Shown: positions 1 through 8,758, counted from the first letter of the stretch. The stretch: DNA of 64,000 nt from Flavobacterium psychrophilum (GCA_001708385.1 CP012388.1:2976001-3040000), one strand, 5' to 3'. Program-made: numbers and translations. The notes: generated by a model not told the origin, from the letters alone.

Positions 1-45
1 CGCAGATGGTACTGCAGTTTGTGGGAGAGTATGTCATCGCCTTTC
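1..45 (+). rRNA. rrf: 5S ribosomal RNA, 3' end (cut by window start)
   Basis: The first ~45 bases read like the 3' third of a Flavobacterium 5S rRNA, with the segments GATGGTACTGCAGTT and TGGGAGAGTATGTC followed by a pyrimidine-rich end. A perfect terminator hairpin follows at once. The body of the gene, and presumably the 16S-23S part of the operon, lies left of the window. The exact 3' end is estimated. Confidence 0.85.
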
Positions 46-50
46 TTTTG

Positions 51-83
51 AAAACCCTTCATCTTTACGATGAAGGGTTTTTT
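51..83 (+). terminator. Rho-independent terminator of the rRNA operon
   Basis: Perfect 13-bp stem (51-63 with 69-81), 5-nt loop TTTAC, and a T-run completing the stem. It ends the rRNA transcript. Confidence 0.9.
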
Positions 84-392
84 GTTTGTAAAGGTTTCTG
101 AAACAGTCCTTATATTTCAGTACAATATTTTTATAATTAGAGATATAAAATTTAGAATCTACTTTTATTGTTGTTCGTCTATAGTATCTTTGTGTCAAAA
201 ATGTAAATTTCTATATTTTAATTATTGTGGATTTTCTACACCCTATTGTGGAATTCTACATATTTCCACACTTTTATGGTAGGCGCCTTTTTGTTTAAGT
301 TTCTGATAATTAAAGCTTTGACTTTTACGTTAGTTGTCACGTTAGACTGGTATGATTATTTCATATTACTATATATCTAAACGATATCGAAA
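84..392. other. Intergenic stretch between rRNA operon and first CDS
   Basis: No convincing coding sequence. A TATCTTTG box at 185-192 fits the Bacteroidetes -7 consensus, with a T-rich element about 18 nt upstream, so a promoter may start here and give a leader of roughly 190 nt to the next gene or a small RNA. The TATTGTGGA repeats at 223-260 lie downstream of it. A 70-codon frame starting inside the terminator has no signal peptide or recognisable motif and is not called. Confidence 0.4.
223..270. repeat. Two imperfect direct repeats plus an inverted half-site
   Basis: TATTGTGGA followed by TTTTCTACA (223-240) recurs 21 bp later as TATTGTGGA followed by ATTCTACA (244-260). TTCCACA at 264-270 is the inverse of TGTGGAA at 247-253. 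Two-turn spacing on one face of the helix fits a regulator-binding array; no regulator is identified. Confidence 0.4.
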
Positions 393-698
393 ATGAAAAA
401 TATACTTTTAGCAGCTACATTTATATTAACATTTACAGTTAATGCTTCAGTTGTTCAAACTAATGCTTATGAGAGTATACTATCTATCGATCAGGAAAAG
501 GAATTTAAAAAAATTGAAACCACTCAAATCCCAGCCGAGGTTTTAAAGCAGGCCAGTACAAAATACAGTGGATTTGCTTTAAAGGGAGCTCAGGCATCAG
601 GGGATGGAGAATATAAGCTGGTTCTGTTCAAAGATGGAAAATCGGTTACAGCTCATTACAGGAGCACAGGAGAATTTGTAAAAGAAGCGCACGCTTAA
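393..698 (+). CDS. Small secreted protein, PepSY-like, unknown function
   Basis: A 101-residue protein with a clear signal peptide (MKNILLAATFILTFTVNAS, cleavage near residue 19-20), so it is periplasmic or surface-exposed. The mature part is small and charged, and its second half (about residues 50-98) alternates short strands and ends in a YRSTGEFVKE stretch. This resembles the short PepSY-like/beta-lactamase-inhibitor-like proteins common in Flavobacteria. No catalytic motif is seen. The start is fixed by the signal peptide. It appears monocistronic, with a strong terminator directly downstream. Family assignment is tentative. Confidence 0.7.
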   Translation: MKNILLAATFILTFTVNASVVQTNAYESILSIDQEKEFKKIETTQIPAEVLKQASTKYSGFALKGAQASGDGEYKLVLFKDGKSVTAHYRSTGEFVKEAHA

Positions 699-738
699 AA
701 ATATATAGTAAGGTGATTGAAGAATTTATTCTTCGATG

Positions 739-767
739 AAAGGAGACGGAAGCGTCTCCTTTTGTTT
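739..767 (+). terminator. Rho-independent terminator
   Basis: Perfect 10-bp stem AAAGGAGACG (739-748) with CGTCTCCTTT (753-762), GAAG loop, T-rich tail. It ends the 393-698 transcript. Confidence 0.88.
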
Positions 768-797
768 TTATTAACATTATGTATCCCGCAAAACCAC

Positions 798-805
798 TAC
801 ATTTG
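798..805 (+). promoter_or_regulatory. Bacteroidetes -7 promoter element (TACATTTG)
   Basis: TACATTTG matches the Bacteroidetes -7 consensus TAnnTTTG and ends 17 nt before the ATG of the NtrC-type regulator, implying a very short leader. No clear -33 TTG is seen. Confidence 0.55.
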
Positions 806-822
806 TAGATATTCTATAAAAT

Positions 823-2175
823 ATGAGTTCGAAGATTCTGGTAATTGATGATGATACTGCTTTTTGTGTAATGTTAAAAACTTTCCTTCAAAAGAAAGGT
901 TTTGAGGTTACAAATGCCTTTACAGGAGACGAAGCACAGAGTGAAATCAATAAACAGATTTTTGATGTTGTACTTACAGATATACGCCTGCCTGACAGTG
1001 ATGGGCTTAAGATCCTAAAATTTGCAAAGGAAAAAGATTTACAAACCCAGGTAATCTTAATGACCGGCTATACAGATATTAAAACTGCTGTTAATTCAAT
1101 CAAAGACGGTGCTTTTGATTACGTTGGTAAGCCAATTAACCCCGACGAGATACTTCACACTATCGGTTTAGCACTTAACAAAAAGAATTCTAAAGAGGTT
1201 GCTCCTGCTTCTCAGCAAAAAGAAAAAAAAACAGCTACGGCATCATCTCCTTTATCCTTTGTAAAAGGTATCAGTTCTGATTCGCAACGTCTTCATGAGC
1301 ATATTGAATTAGTCGCTCCAACAAACATGTCAGTTCTTATTATCGGAGATAGCGGTACAGGTAAAGAATATATTGCGCAATCAATACATGTATTGAGTAA
1401 AAGATCGGCTAAACCCTTTATAGCAGTAGATTGTGGCGCGATTCCGAAAGATTTGGCATCCAGTGAGTTTTTTGGTCATATTAAAGGCTCTTTTACTGGT
1501 GCTGTTAATGATAAGACCGGACACTTTGAAGCTGCTAATGGGGGAACCCTATTTTTAGATGAAGTGGGAAACCTATCGTATGAAGTACAGGTGCAATTGT
1601 TGCGTGCGCTGCAGGAACGCAAAATAAAGCCTGTAGGAAGTAATAATGAGGTTAAAGTAGATATTAGGGTCATTGCTGCGACAAATGAGGATTTAAACGA
1701 AGCCGTTAAGCGTGGCGACTTTAGGGAAGACCTTTACCACAGGCTTAATGAATTCTCGATTAAAGCGCCAAGGCTTTCTGAAAGAAAACAGGACATTATG
1801 ATTTTTGCTAATCATTTCCTTGCACAGGCGAATGATGACCTTGAAAAAGAAGTAGAAGGTTTTGACCAGGAAGTTACCGACTTATTCAAAAACTACGATT
1901 GGCCGGGTAATCTCAGAGAGATGAAGAATATAATAAAACGTTCGGTTTTATTAACAAAATCAAATCTTATTCATCTTGAAGTATTGCCTAACGAAATGCA
2001 GGAAGCAATGCGCGCAGCAAGTTCACTTTCCGGTTATTCTAAAAGTAACGAGGAGCAGGCTATACGTCAGGCACTTGAAAAAGCAAACTACAATAAGTCT
2101 AAGGCTGCGATATTACTCGATATTGACAGGAAAACACTTTATAATAAGCTAAAGCTTTATAATATAGATCTTTAA
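823..2175 (+). CDS. Sigma-54-dependent NtrC/AtoC-family response regulator
   Basis: 450 residues with the full NtrC layout. The receiver (1-120) has acidic pocket D9-D11, phospho-acceptor D53 in LTDIRLP, and K103. The AAA+ domain (about 145-380) has Walker A GDSGTGKE at 175-182, GSFTGA at 222-227 (the sigma-54 contact loop, usually GAFTGA), and Walker B GTLFLDEVG at 241-249. A Fis-type HTH ends the protein (about 411-448). It should activate RpoN promoters when phosphorylated. The stop overlaps by 4 nt the stop of a hybrid kinase on the other strand, the probable partner. The A-to-S change in GAFTGA is seen in other family members and should keep function. Target genes are unknown. Confidence 0.95.
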   Translation: MSSKILVIDDDTAFCVMLKTFLQKKGFEVTNAFTGDEAQSEINKQIFDVVLTDIRLPDSDGLKILKFAKEKDLQTQVILMTGYTDIKTAVNSIKDGAFDYVGKPINPDEILHTIGLALNKKNSKEVAPASQQKEKKTATASSPLSFVKGISSDSQRLHEHIELVAPTNMSVLIIGDSGTGKEYIAQSIHVLSKRSAKPFIAVDCGAIPKDLASSEFFGHIKGSFTGAVNDKTGHFEAANGGTLFLDEVGNLSYEVQVQLLRALQERKIKPVGSNNEVKVDIRVIAATNEDLNEAVKRGDFREDLYHRLNEFSIKAPRLSERKQDIMIFANHFLAQANDDLEKEVEGFDQEVTDLFKNYDWPGNLREMKNIIKRSVLLTKSNLIHLEVLPNEMQEAMRAASSLSGYSKSNEEQAIRQALEKANYNKSKAAILLDIDRKTLYNKLKLYNIDL

Positions 2176-4604
2176 TTTACTTCTTTAGCTAATTCCAGGC
2201 ATAGTGTTTCCAATTTGCTACACAGCCTATTCACGTAAGCTGTCAATTCAGATGGTTCCATATCAATAACCCTGTCTTCTAATGGTAGTAGTAATTCTAC
2301 GATAGAGAACACTTCCATTTGTTTTAGCATCGGAATCATTTTGTGTGCTATTTCCGCAAGTCTTTGCTCATTGGCTTCAAAAGCTGCGTCCTTAAGCGAT
2401 TCACAATTGTCAATAGCACTATCTATAAATGTATTTACTATAGTTCGTAAAGAGGTAGGATCATTATTTGTAAACTGTGACAGGCTTCTTAAATTGTAAA
2501 GAGTATTGGTCTCTACATTTATGAATTTTTCTGCAGTGGGTATTGTAGGTTGCTTATGAGTCGTTTGTTGACTACTAAAAATATAAGATATAAGATTTAA
2601 TAATTTTTCCAGCTGTATAGGTTTGGGATGGTGTCCGGTAAAACCGGCATCAGTAAAATCTTTATCTGTTAAATCTCTCTTGCCAGAAAGTGCAATGACA
2701 GGAAGTGAAGCAATACTATTATGTTCGTTGCCACGTATGGATTTTATCAATTCAAAACCGTCTAAAGAAGGCATCTGAATATCCGTCAGCATAAGATCAA
2801 AATTTTCTTCTTCGAGTAAAGAAATTACCGACAAGGCATTTATTTCGGTACGCAAAACTACAGGATAATTCGCAAGCAACTCTTTCATTAAGGTGAGCTG
2901 CATGTTGTCATCGTCTACAATTAATATTTTTTTATTTTTTATCGCAGGATATGATTCTATAGGTTTTATGTCAGCTATTGCTTCCCTGTTAAAATTATTT
3001 GATGATGGAATGCAAGGAATGATAACTGTAAATATAGATCCCTGCCCTTCCTCGCTTTCAAGTAAAATTTCGCCATCAAGCAGTTCAAGTATTTTTTGGG
3101 AAATTGTAAGTCCCAGTCCTGTACCACCAAATTTTTTCTCTATACCGGAATGCGCCTGTGTAAACTCTTTAAAGACGTCACCATGTTTTTTTCTTGCTAT
3201 ACCAATACCGGTATCTATAACAGATATATAAATATTATTGCCTTCAATTTTGGCGGTAACTTCTACAGAACCTTCGGGCGTAAATTTAATTGCGTTACTT
3301 ACCAAATTGGTTAGCACCTGCTTGATACGGTACGGATCTGAAATGTAATTGCCATTAAGTTCATCGCTAATATCCCAATTGAGTTCGATACCCTTATTTG
3401 AAGCCATCGGCTCCAGAGTTTTACAGGTGTTTTCTATTAAATTTCTGAAGTTAAAACCTGTTTTTTCTATAGATATGCGATTATTTTCCAGTCTTGAAAA
3501 ATCAAGGAGATCGTTTACAAGCTTAAGGATATAATTTGCAGATTCTTTTATATTACTAAGATACTGTTTTTGTTTAGGTGTGGTTTCCGAATCTTTAAGC
3601 AGGTCATGAAAACCTATGATGCTGCCAAGCGGTGTCTGCAAATCGTGCGTGACTGTAGCCATAAGCATCGATTTTGTGCGGAGAAGTTCCTCATTTTCAT
3701 GGTTTAATATTTCCAGCTGCTTTCTATAATTCTGATTTATGGTAAGATCACGAATAATTATCCACGCAAAAATTATAAGTATAAATAGTGCGAGAGCTCC
3801 GATCCATGCAATATTTTCGATGGTTTTTCGCATTCCAGATTGTGATTGCTTAAACGTGGCATAAGAATTTTGTAGAAATTCATTTTCCACAGAGGTAAGT
3901 ATCGCCCTTAGCTGATCTGATATTATATTGTTTTCATCCTGAAGGCGCAGTTCCTGCCTGAATAGTATATGCTTTGCCTTGTAATCTTTTTTTGAAAGGT
4001 CTACCAGTACCTTATCGTAAGCCATTGCAAATGAATCTATCGAAATGATCTTACTAAGAGAATCCCTTTGTTCTTCTGTAAGCAGTGCCTCAATTGTGCT
4101 TCTCCATTGGTGACGTTTAGTAAGTCTTACAGGTTTAGTATTATCTATTATGGAGTCTTTAGTGCTATATACGCCTTCTATAGCTCGGCTGAAACTGTTG
4201 AAATCTTTATGTTTTGTCCTGTAGATTATAATTTCAACAATACTTTTCCTCTTTCGCTGAAGTAACATCTGTATAGAATCAAACTTTGCCATCTGACCCT
4301 CTTCAACAGTTTGCTTAATATCATTTATCTCATGGTTTATACTGTCTATTAAAGCACTGTATTTGTTGAAGTCCTTATCTGCTAATGTTAGTACCGATGT
4401 ACGTGCAAGTGCCTCAGATGCGTATAGGTTAGTAATGGTGTTACTAATCCTGATAATCTTTTGATTTTCTTCGCTGTTTTGTCCGGGTCGTGCAATTTTA
4501 GATATTTCTGTATAGACAAGCCAAACAGAAAAAGCTGCCATTACTAACAGCAGCAGGTATCCTAAAATAACTTTGTATGTAACGGATTTGGGTTTTTGTA
4601 CCAT
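2172..4604 (-). CDS. Hybrid sensor histidine kinase with receiver and HPt domains
   Basis: 810 residues. TM1 is about 12-32, a ~230-residue helical extracytoplasmic sensor follows, and TM2 is about 265-286. HisKA carries H320 in TVTHDLQTP, and the ATPase domain has its N-box around N437, DTGIGI at 464-469 and GTGLGL at 494-499. The receiver (about 558-672) has D608 in LTDIQMP and K661. A C-terminal HPt has H754 in AHKMIPM. This is a complete four-step phosphorelay ending on HPt, ready to pass phosphate to a separate regulator. The NtrC-type regulator lies tail to tail with a 4-nt overlap and is the obvious recipient, by inference. The signal sensed is unknown. Confidence 0.95.
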   Translation of the reverse strand: MVQKPKSVTYKVILGYLLLLVMAAFSVWLVYTEISKIARPGQNSEENQKIIRISNTITNLYASEALARTSVLTLADKDFNKYSALIDSINHEINDIKQTVEEGQMAKFDSIQMLLQRKRKSIVEIIIYRTKHKDFNSFSRAIEGVYSTKDSIIDNTKPVRLTKRHQWRSTIEALLTEEQRDSLSKIISIDSFAMAYDKVLVDLSKKDYKAKHILFRQELRLQDENNIISDQLRAILTSVENEFLQNSYATFKQSQSGMRKTIENIAWIGALALFILIIFAWIIIRDLTINQNYRKQLEILNHENEELLRTKSMLMATVTHDLQTPLGSIIGFHDLLKDSETTPKQKQYLSNIKESANYILKLVNDLLDFSRLENNRISIEKTGFNFRNLIENTCKTLEPMASNKGIELNWDISDELNGNYISDPYRIKQVLTNLVSNAIKFTPEGSVEVTAKIEGNNIYISVIDTGIGIARKKHGDVFKEFTQAHSGIEKKFGGTGLGLTISQKILELLDGEILLESEEGQGSIFTVIIPCIPSSNNFNREAIADIKPIESYPAIKNKKILIVDDDNMQLTLMKELLANYPVVLRTEINALSVISLLEEENFDLMLTDIQMPSLDGFELIKSIRGNEHNSIASLPVIALSGKRDLTDKDFTDAGFTGHHPKPIQLEKLLNLISYIFSSQQTTHKQPTIPTAEKFINVETNTLYNLRSLSQFTNNDPTSLRTIVNTFIDSAIDNCESLKDAAFEANEQRLAEIAHKMIPMLKQMEVFSIVELLLPLEDRVIDMEPSELTAYVNRLCSKLETLCLELAKEVN

Positions 4605-4674
4605 TAGATAAAAGTAGTAGTTTTTATTATCTTATAAAAACGGTACATTAATACATAAAGTATACTTTGTAATA

Positions 4675-5016
4675 TTAGCTTCTTACCATTACCCTTAAAA
4701 AATTTATTTCATCTTTTAAATGCAGAATTTCTGCCCTTAGGCTTTCAACAAGTATGTCGTACACTTCTTTGTTGGAATTTGTAAATGCAGGGCTGTCTTC
4801 ATCGTGTATTTCACTTTGTACCTCATTGAAAAGATACGATATGTTTACATTTAGAATCCTTACAATTTTTAGCAGCTTTACTACGTTAAGCCTGCGGTCG
4901 TCTTTTTCAAGGCGTCCATAATTACTTTGTGTAACGTCAAGCTGGTGAGCCATAGTTTCCTGTGTAATTCCTTTTTCTTCCCTAAGCTTCTTAATTCTTT
5001 GACCAATAATATTCAT
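4675..5016 (-). CDS. XRE/Cro-family transcriptional regulator with C-terminal helix
   Basis: 113 residues. The first ~65 form a classical HTH_3 domain (RIKKLREEKGITQETMA, then TQSNYGRLEKDDRRL), and NISYLF closes the domain. The tail (about 80-113) is charged and heptad-like, suited to dimerisation. It lies 70 nt upstream of the hybrid kinase on the same strand and could be co-transcribed with it. No phage or toxin partner is next to it, so a chromosomal regulator is more likely than an antitoxin or prophage repressor. Confidence 0.88.
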   Translation of the reverse strand: MNIIGQRIKKLREEKGITQETMAHQLDVTQSNYGRLEKDDRRLNVVKLLKIVRILNVNISYLFNEVQSEIHDEDSPAFTNSNKEVYDILVESLRAEILHLKDEINFLRVMVRS

Positions 5017-5377
5017 AATAGCTGGTATTTTTATTTGGATGCAATTCTAAATTAAAATTTATTACGATAGTTTAAGTATTTTCTGTCAGGTTTCAGTTAT
5101 ATTTGGCTCGTCTAATCTTTAGATTTACATAACATACCTTACACCATTTGTCTTTCGCTTGGTCATACAACGGACTCAAAAAAGGCACTATATCAAACTA
5201 TTTCCTATAAAAATAGAAAAGTAGCCCTGCCGTGGGAAAGCATTGGGCGAAAATTCGATGTAATGCATTTTTTTATCGTCAATGAGTAAGCGAAATGTAA
5301 CTATATATCTATTTATTAATAGTTATATTTTAATTACGTGAGCAAAGTGTCAATTTTAAAAATAACAGTTTAAGTGT
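5017..5377. other. 361-nt divergent intergenic region
   Basis: It separates the minus-strand XRE gene from the plus-strand 111-aa gene. No coding frame is seen. A plus-strand TATATTTG (5098-5105) fits the Bacteroidetes -7 element but has no clear -33 partner and lies about 270 nt before the next ATG, so a long leader or a small RNA is possible. No riboswitch or repeat array is recognised. Confidence 0.4.
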
Positions 5378-5713
5378 ATGAATGTATTGGTTTATGATAA
5401 TCAGATGGCATATTATGAACTTTTGAGAAATAACTTTTCAGGAAGTCATAACATTATGCATTACCCTTTGTTGAATAGCAAATCGTCTGATTATGTGTGT
5501 GACGTCATGATTTTTTTTCTCCATGACGAATTAGAAATACTGGATTTTGTAAAGCTATATAATAAAGATATTCCTGTAATACTGGGAATTGGCGGTGCGG
5601 CTAAATTTGAAAGCGTCACGGCAGAACGGAATATTTATTATTTGCATCTCGACAAATTAAAGGAAGAGATTCTTGAAGATGTAGCATTGTTGCTACAGCG
5701 AATATATGTTTAA
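5378..5713 (+). CDS. Stand-alone degenerate receiver-like protein
   Basis: 111 residues. The start MNVLVYDN and the segment DVMIFFLHDELEILDF followed by KDIPVILGIGG resemble beta1, beta3-alpha3 and beta4 of a CheY-like receiver. The acidic pair after beta1 is reduced to one Asp, and the phospho-acceptor position appears to be Phe. If it is a receiver fold, it cannot use the normal aspartyl phosphate. It has no output domain. It stands alone before a strong terminator. The assignment is inferred from pattern; a Flavobacterium-specific hypothetical protein is the alternative. Confidence 0.55.
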   Translation: MNVLVYDNQMAYYELLRNNFSGSHNIMHYPLLNSKSSDYVCDVMIFFLHDELEILDFVKLYNKDIPVILGIGGAAKFESVTAERNIYYLHLDKLKEEILEDVALLLQRIYV

Positions 5714-5717
5714 AGAA

Positions 5718-5740
5718 AAACCCCGCTTTTTGCGGGGTTT
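5718..5740. terminator. Bidirectional Rho-independent terminator
   Basis: Perfect 9-bp stem AAACCCCGC / GCGGGGTTT with a T5 loop, between two convergent genes (stops at 5713 and 5747). The A- and T-rich flanks let it serve both strands. Confidence 0.9.
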
Positions 5741-5746
5741 GATGTT

Positions 5747-6889
5747 TTACTGAGCGATAATAGAACGGGAAATGACAATTTTTTGTATTTCTGATGTTCC
5801 TTCATATATCTGTGTGATTTTAGCATCACGCATAAGTCGTTCTACATGATATTCTTTTACATATCCGTTACCGCCATGGATTTGTACAGCTTCAATAGTT
5901 GTATCCATTGCTACCTGGGAAGCATACAGTTTTGCCATTGCGCCACTGATATCATAATTGTTGTGTTGGTCTTTATCCCATGCTGCTTTAAGGCATAGAT
6001 GACGTGCTGCTTCTATGCTTACAGCCATATCTGCAAGTTTAAAGGCGATAGCTTGGTGGTTGCATATTTCTGTACCAAAAGCTTTACGTTCCTTAGAGTA
6101 CTTAAGTGCTAGTTCGTAGGCTCCCGATGCAATTCCTAAAGCCTGAGATGCAATACCAATTCTCCCACCGGCAAGTGTTTTCATTGCGAATTTGAAACCA
6201 AATCCGTCTTCACCTATCCTGTTTTCTTTAGGGACCTTAACATCTGTAAACATAAGTGAATGTGTGTCAGATCCGCGGATACCCAATTTTTGTTCTTTTG
6301 CACCTATTTCAAAACCAGGCATGCCTTTTTCTAAGATAAGCGCATTAATTCCTTTATGTTTTTTATCGGCATCAGTTTGTGCTATTACAAGATACACATC
6401 GGCAGTGCTGCCGTTGGTAATCCAGTTTTTTGTTCCGTTTACAAGGTAATGGTCACCTTTATCTATAGCTGTTGTTCTTTGCGAAGTAGCATCACTTCCT
6501 GCTTCCGGTTCAGAAAGGCAGAAAGCACCAATTATTTCACCTGTTGCAAGTCGGGTAAGGTATTTTTGTTTTTGTTCTTCGGAACCAAATGTCTGAAGCC
6601 CCCAGCAAACAAGTGAGTTGTTTACAGACATAACCACTGAAGCAGAAGCATCAATTTTAGAGATTTCTTCCATTGCCAGGACATAAGAAATTGTGTCCAG
6701 TCCACTGCCTCCATATTGAGGGTCTACCATCATGCCGAGAAACCCAAGTTCTCCCATTTTTTTAATTTGCTCAGTCGGGAAAATCTGTTTTTCGTCTCTT
6801 TCTATAACACCCGGAAGCAGTTCGTTTTGTGCAAAGTCACGAGCTGCTTGCTGAATCATCAGGTGCTCTTCAGTAAGTTTAAAATCCAT
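5747..6889 (-). CDS. Acyl-CoA dehydrogenase (short/medium-chain type)
   Basis: 380 residues, the usual length. This flavoprotein performs alpha,beta-dehydrogenation of acyl-CoA in beta-oxidation or branched-chain degradation and passes electrons to ETF. It shows the family signature GAFCLSEPEAGSD, the FAD/substrate segment NGTKNWITNG, and the C-terminal IYEGTSEIQ, in which E363 is the expected catalytic base. The ALGIASGAYELALKYSKERKAFG block is also typical but is split here by length limits only. It is monocistronic, between a terminator and the divergent anmK. Chain-length specificity cannot be read by eye. Confidence 0.95.
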   Translation of the reverse strand: MDFKLTEEHLMIQQAARDFAQNELLPGVIERDEKQIFPTEQIKKMGELGFLGMMVDPQYGGSGLDTISYVLAMEEISKIDASASVVMSVNNSLVCWGLQTFGSEEQKQKYLTRLATGEIIGAFCLSEPEAGSDATSQRTTAIDKGDHYLVNGTKNWITNGSTADVYLVIAQTDADKKHKGINALILEKGMPGFEIGAKEQKLGIRGSDTHSLMFTDVKVPKENRIGEDGFGFKFAMKTLAGGRIGIASQALGIASGAYELALKYSKERKAFGTEICNHQAIAFKLADMAVSIEAARHLCLKAAWDKDQHNNYDISGAMAKLYASQVAMDTTIEAVQIHGGNGYVKEYHVERLMRDAKITQIYEGTSEIQKIVISRSIIAQ

Positions 6890-6980
6890 AATAGTTAAAT
6901 TATATTTTTTGTTTTATTGCGTCCAAATGTAGCTATTAAATGTGAATTTGTCAATATGAATGCGTATTTTTAGCCTCGCG

Positions 6981-8048
6981 ATGAAAGAAAACTATAACGT
7001 TATAGGAGTAATGTCAGGAACTTCGCTTGACGGCGTTGATCTTGCCCATATTTTATTTACAATTCAGGACGGGACCTGGTGTTTTTCAGTTAACGAAACG
7101 GCAACAATTCCCTATACTAATGCCTGGGTACAACGGTTAAAATCTGCTGTAGATTTTAATGAAAGCGAACTTTCGTTACTTAATAAAGAATACACTGTAT
7201 TGCTTGGCGGTATTATAGCAAACTTTATAGATGCAAATAGTATAACAGGCCTGGACGCTGTCTGTTCTCACGGACATACTGTTTTGCATCAGCCGGCAAA
7301 TGGATTTACATTGCAGATAGGGAATTTACCTGAAATAGCTTCGCTAATACATCAGAAAGTGGTTTGCGACTTTCGTGTTCAGGATGTGCAGCTGGGAGGG
7401 CAGGGGGCACCACTTGTTCCTATTGGTGACAGGTTGTTATTTTCGCAATACCGCTACTGCCTCAACTTGGGCGGTTTTTCTAATATCTCTTTTGAAGAAA
7501 ATGGCAAACGTATAGCATTTGATATTTGCCCTGTAAACACTGTGCTTAATTTTTATGCTGAAAAACTTGGTTTTGATTATGATGCAGGTGGATCTATAGC
7601 TGCCAATGGTCTAGTAATATCATCGTTACTTAACGAACTAAATGCTTTAGAATTTTATGTACAGCACTATCCAAAATCGTTAGGTTTTGAATTTGTAAAA
7701 GAAACCATACTGCCAATAATGGAAAGGTATGACTATTCTCCAAACGATAAACTCGCAACCTTTACCGAGCATATAGCACAGCAAATTGCAATTGTTGTAA
7801 AAAGTATTGGTAATGGAGAATTGCTTGTTACTGGAGGAGGAGCTTATAATGATTTCCTTATTAGACGATTGAAACAACTTATTCCGGATACGGTAATTGC
7901 TATACCGGATGATAAGACGATACAATTTAAAGAGGCACTTATTTTTGCGCTTTTGGGGGTGTTAAAATTGCGGGGAGAAGTAAATGCGCTTTGCAGTGTG
8001 ACAGGAGCATATAAAGATCATAGCTCGGGTTATGTGTATAACCCTTAA
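6981..8048 (+). CDS. anmK: Anhydro-N-acetylmuramic acid kinase
   Basis: The enzyme phosphorylates and opens 1,6-anhydro-MurNAc to MurNAc-6-phosphate in cell-wall recycling. The start VIGVMSGTSLDGVD is the family ATP-binding signature, and GQGAPLVPIGD, NLGGFSNIS and LLVTGGGAYND are further conserved blocks. Length is 355 residues from the ATG at 6981. An in-frame ATG at 6960 would add seven residues (MRIFSLA) that family members do not have, so I prefer 6981. Its stop overlaps by 4 nt the stop of the convergent response regulator. Partner recycling genes such as murQ are not in the window. Confidence 0.95.
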   Translation: MKENYNVIGVMSGTSLDGVDLAHILFTIQDGTWCFSVNETATIPYTNAWVQRLKSAVDFNESELSLLNKEYTVLLGGIIANFIDANSITGLDAVCSHGHTVLHQPANGFTLQIGNLPEIASLIHQKVVCDFRVQDVQLGGQGAPLVPIGDRLLFSQYRYCLNLGGFSNISFEENGKRIAFDICPVNTVLNFYAEKLGFDYDAGGSIAANGLVISSLLNELNALEFYVQHYPKSLGFEFVKETILPIMERYDYSPNDKLATFTEHIAQQIAIVVKSIGNGELLVTGGGAYNDFLIRRLKQLIPDTVIAIPDDKTIQFKEALIFALLGVLKLRGEVNALCSVTGAYKDHSSGYVYNP

Positions 8049-8722
8049 AAGATACCCATTTTTTTAATGGCCTCTATAAGTTCATGGTCATCACCGCCTT
8101 TGCCCTGAAGCAGCATGTTTTTCATTTGCGCTTTTCTTTTTTCTATAGCACTTAATGAAAGCGGTACATAGTTCGGTATGTTTTTGGTTAATATACCTTC
8201 AGAAAGACGCATAAGGATCTGCTTGTCGTAACTGTCAAGTTTATAATTATCGAAAACTTTCTCTTTAAGTGATTTTACAATCTTATTGCTAAGATAGGTG
8301 TCGCCGCTATAAACAATTTTAAAGGCATTTAGAAACTCATCGATGTCAATGTCACTTTTGCATAAAATTCCCTGAGGATTTATTTCCTTTATAAGCCTGT
8401 CAATTAATGAGGCTTCGCTATGCATAGTAAGTATTATAATAATGCAGTCGGGTATTGTCTTACGGATAAGTACACCAAGATCAAGTCCGGAGAAAATATT
8501 TTTTTCAGGATAGGGCGGGAGGCTAAGGTCTAGATAAGCTACGTTAAATTTAGTGCCGCCGGTTTGCGAAGCAGTAATTAGTTTATAAGCCTGCTCACAG
8601 TCAAGTGCTTTTGTAAAGTTAAGGACGTGATCCTCAAATTCTTCTTCGGATAATACGTTGATATATCCATTAACCGTCATCGGGTGATCATCGACGATTA
8701 ATATATTTAAATCCTCTTGCAT
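8045..8722 (-). CDS. NarL/FixJ-type response regulator with divergent HTH
   Basis: 225 residues. The receiver (about 4-130) is intact: D11-D12, phospho-acceptor D65 in YLDLSLP, and a Lys in LCKSD. The C-terminal 70 residues resemble a LuxR-type HTH (YDKQILMRLSEGILTKNIP, then SLSAIEKRKAQMKNML) but are diverged. The likely kinase partner type is HisKA_3, and the nearest one is encoded at 10099-12144. The gene is divergent from the LytTR regulator at 8828, with a perfect 19-bp inverted repeat between them that may bind either product. Regulon unknown. Confidence 0.85.
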   Translation of the reverse strand: MQEDLNILIVDDHPMTVNGYINVLSEEEFEDHVLNFTKALDCEQAYKLITASQTGGTKFNVAYLDLSLPPYPEKNIFSGLDLGVLIRKTIPDCIIIILTMHSEASLIDRLIKEINPQGILCKSDIDIDEFLNAFKIVYSGDTYLSNKIVKSLKEKVFDNYKLDSYDKQILMRLSEGILTKNIPNYVPLSLSAIEKRKAQMKNMLLQGKGGDDHELIEAIKKMGIF

Positions 8723-8758
8723 AACTATAAGTTACATATGCGTACAAAATTAACAAAA

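Noticed and set aside
70..282. 70-codon reading frame after the 5S rRNA
   Set aside because: It begins inside the rRNA terminator, has no signal or domain pattern, and crosses the repeat array; it is most likely chance.
5098..5105. TATATTTG promoter box driving the 111-aa gene
   Set aside because: It is about 270 nt upstream of the start and lacks a -33 TTG; I list it only as a feature of the intergenic region and not as the gene's promoter.
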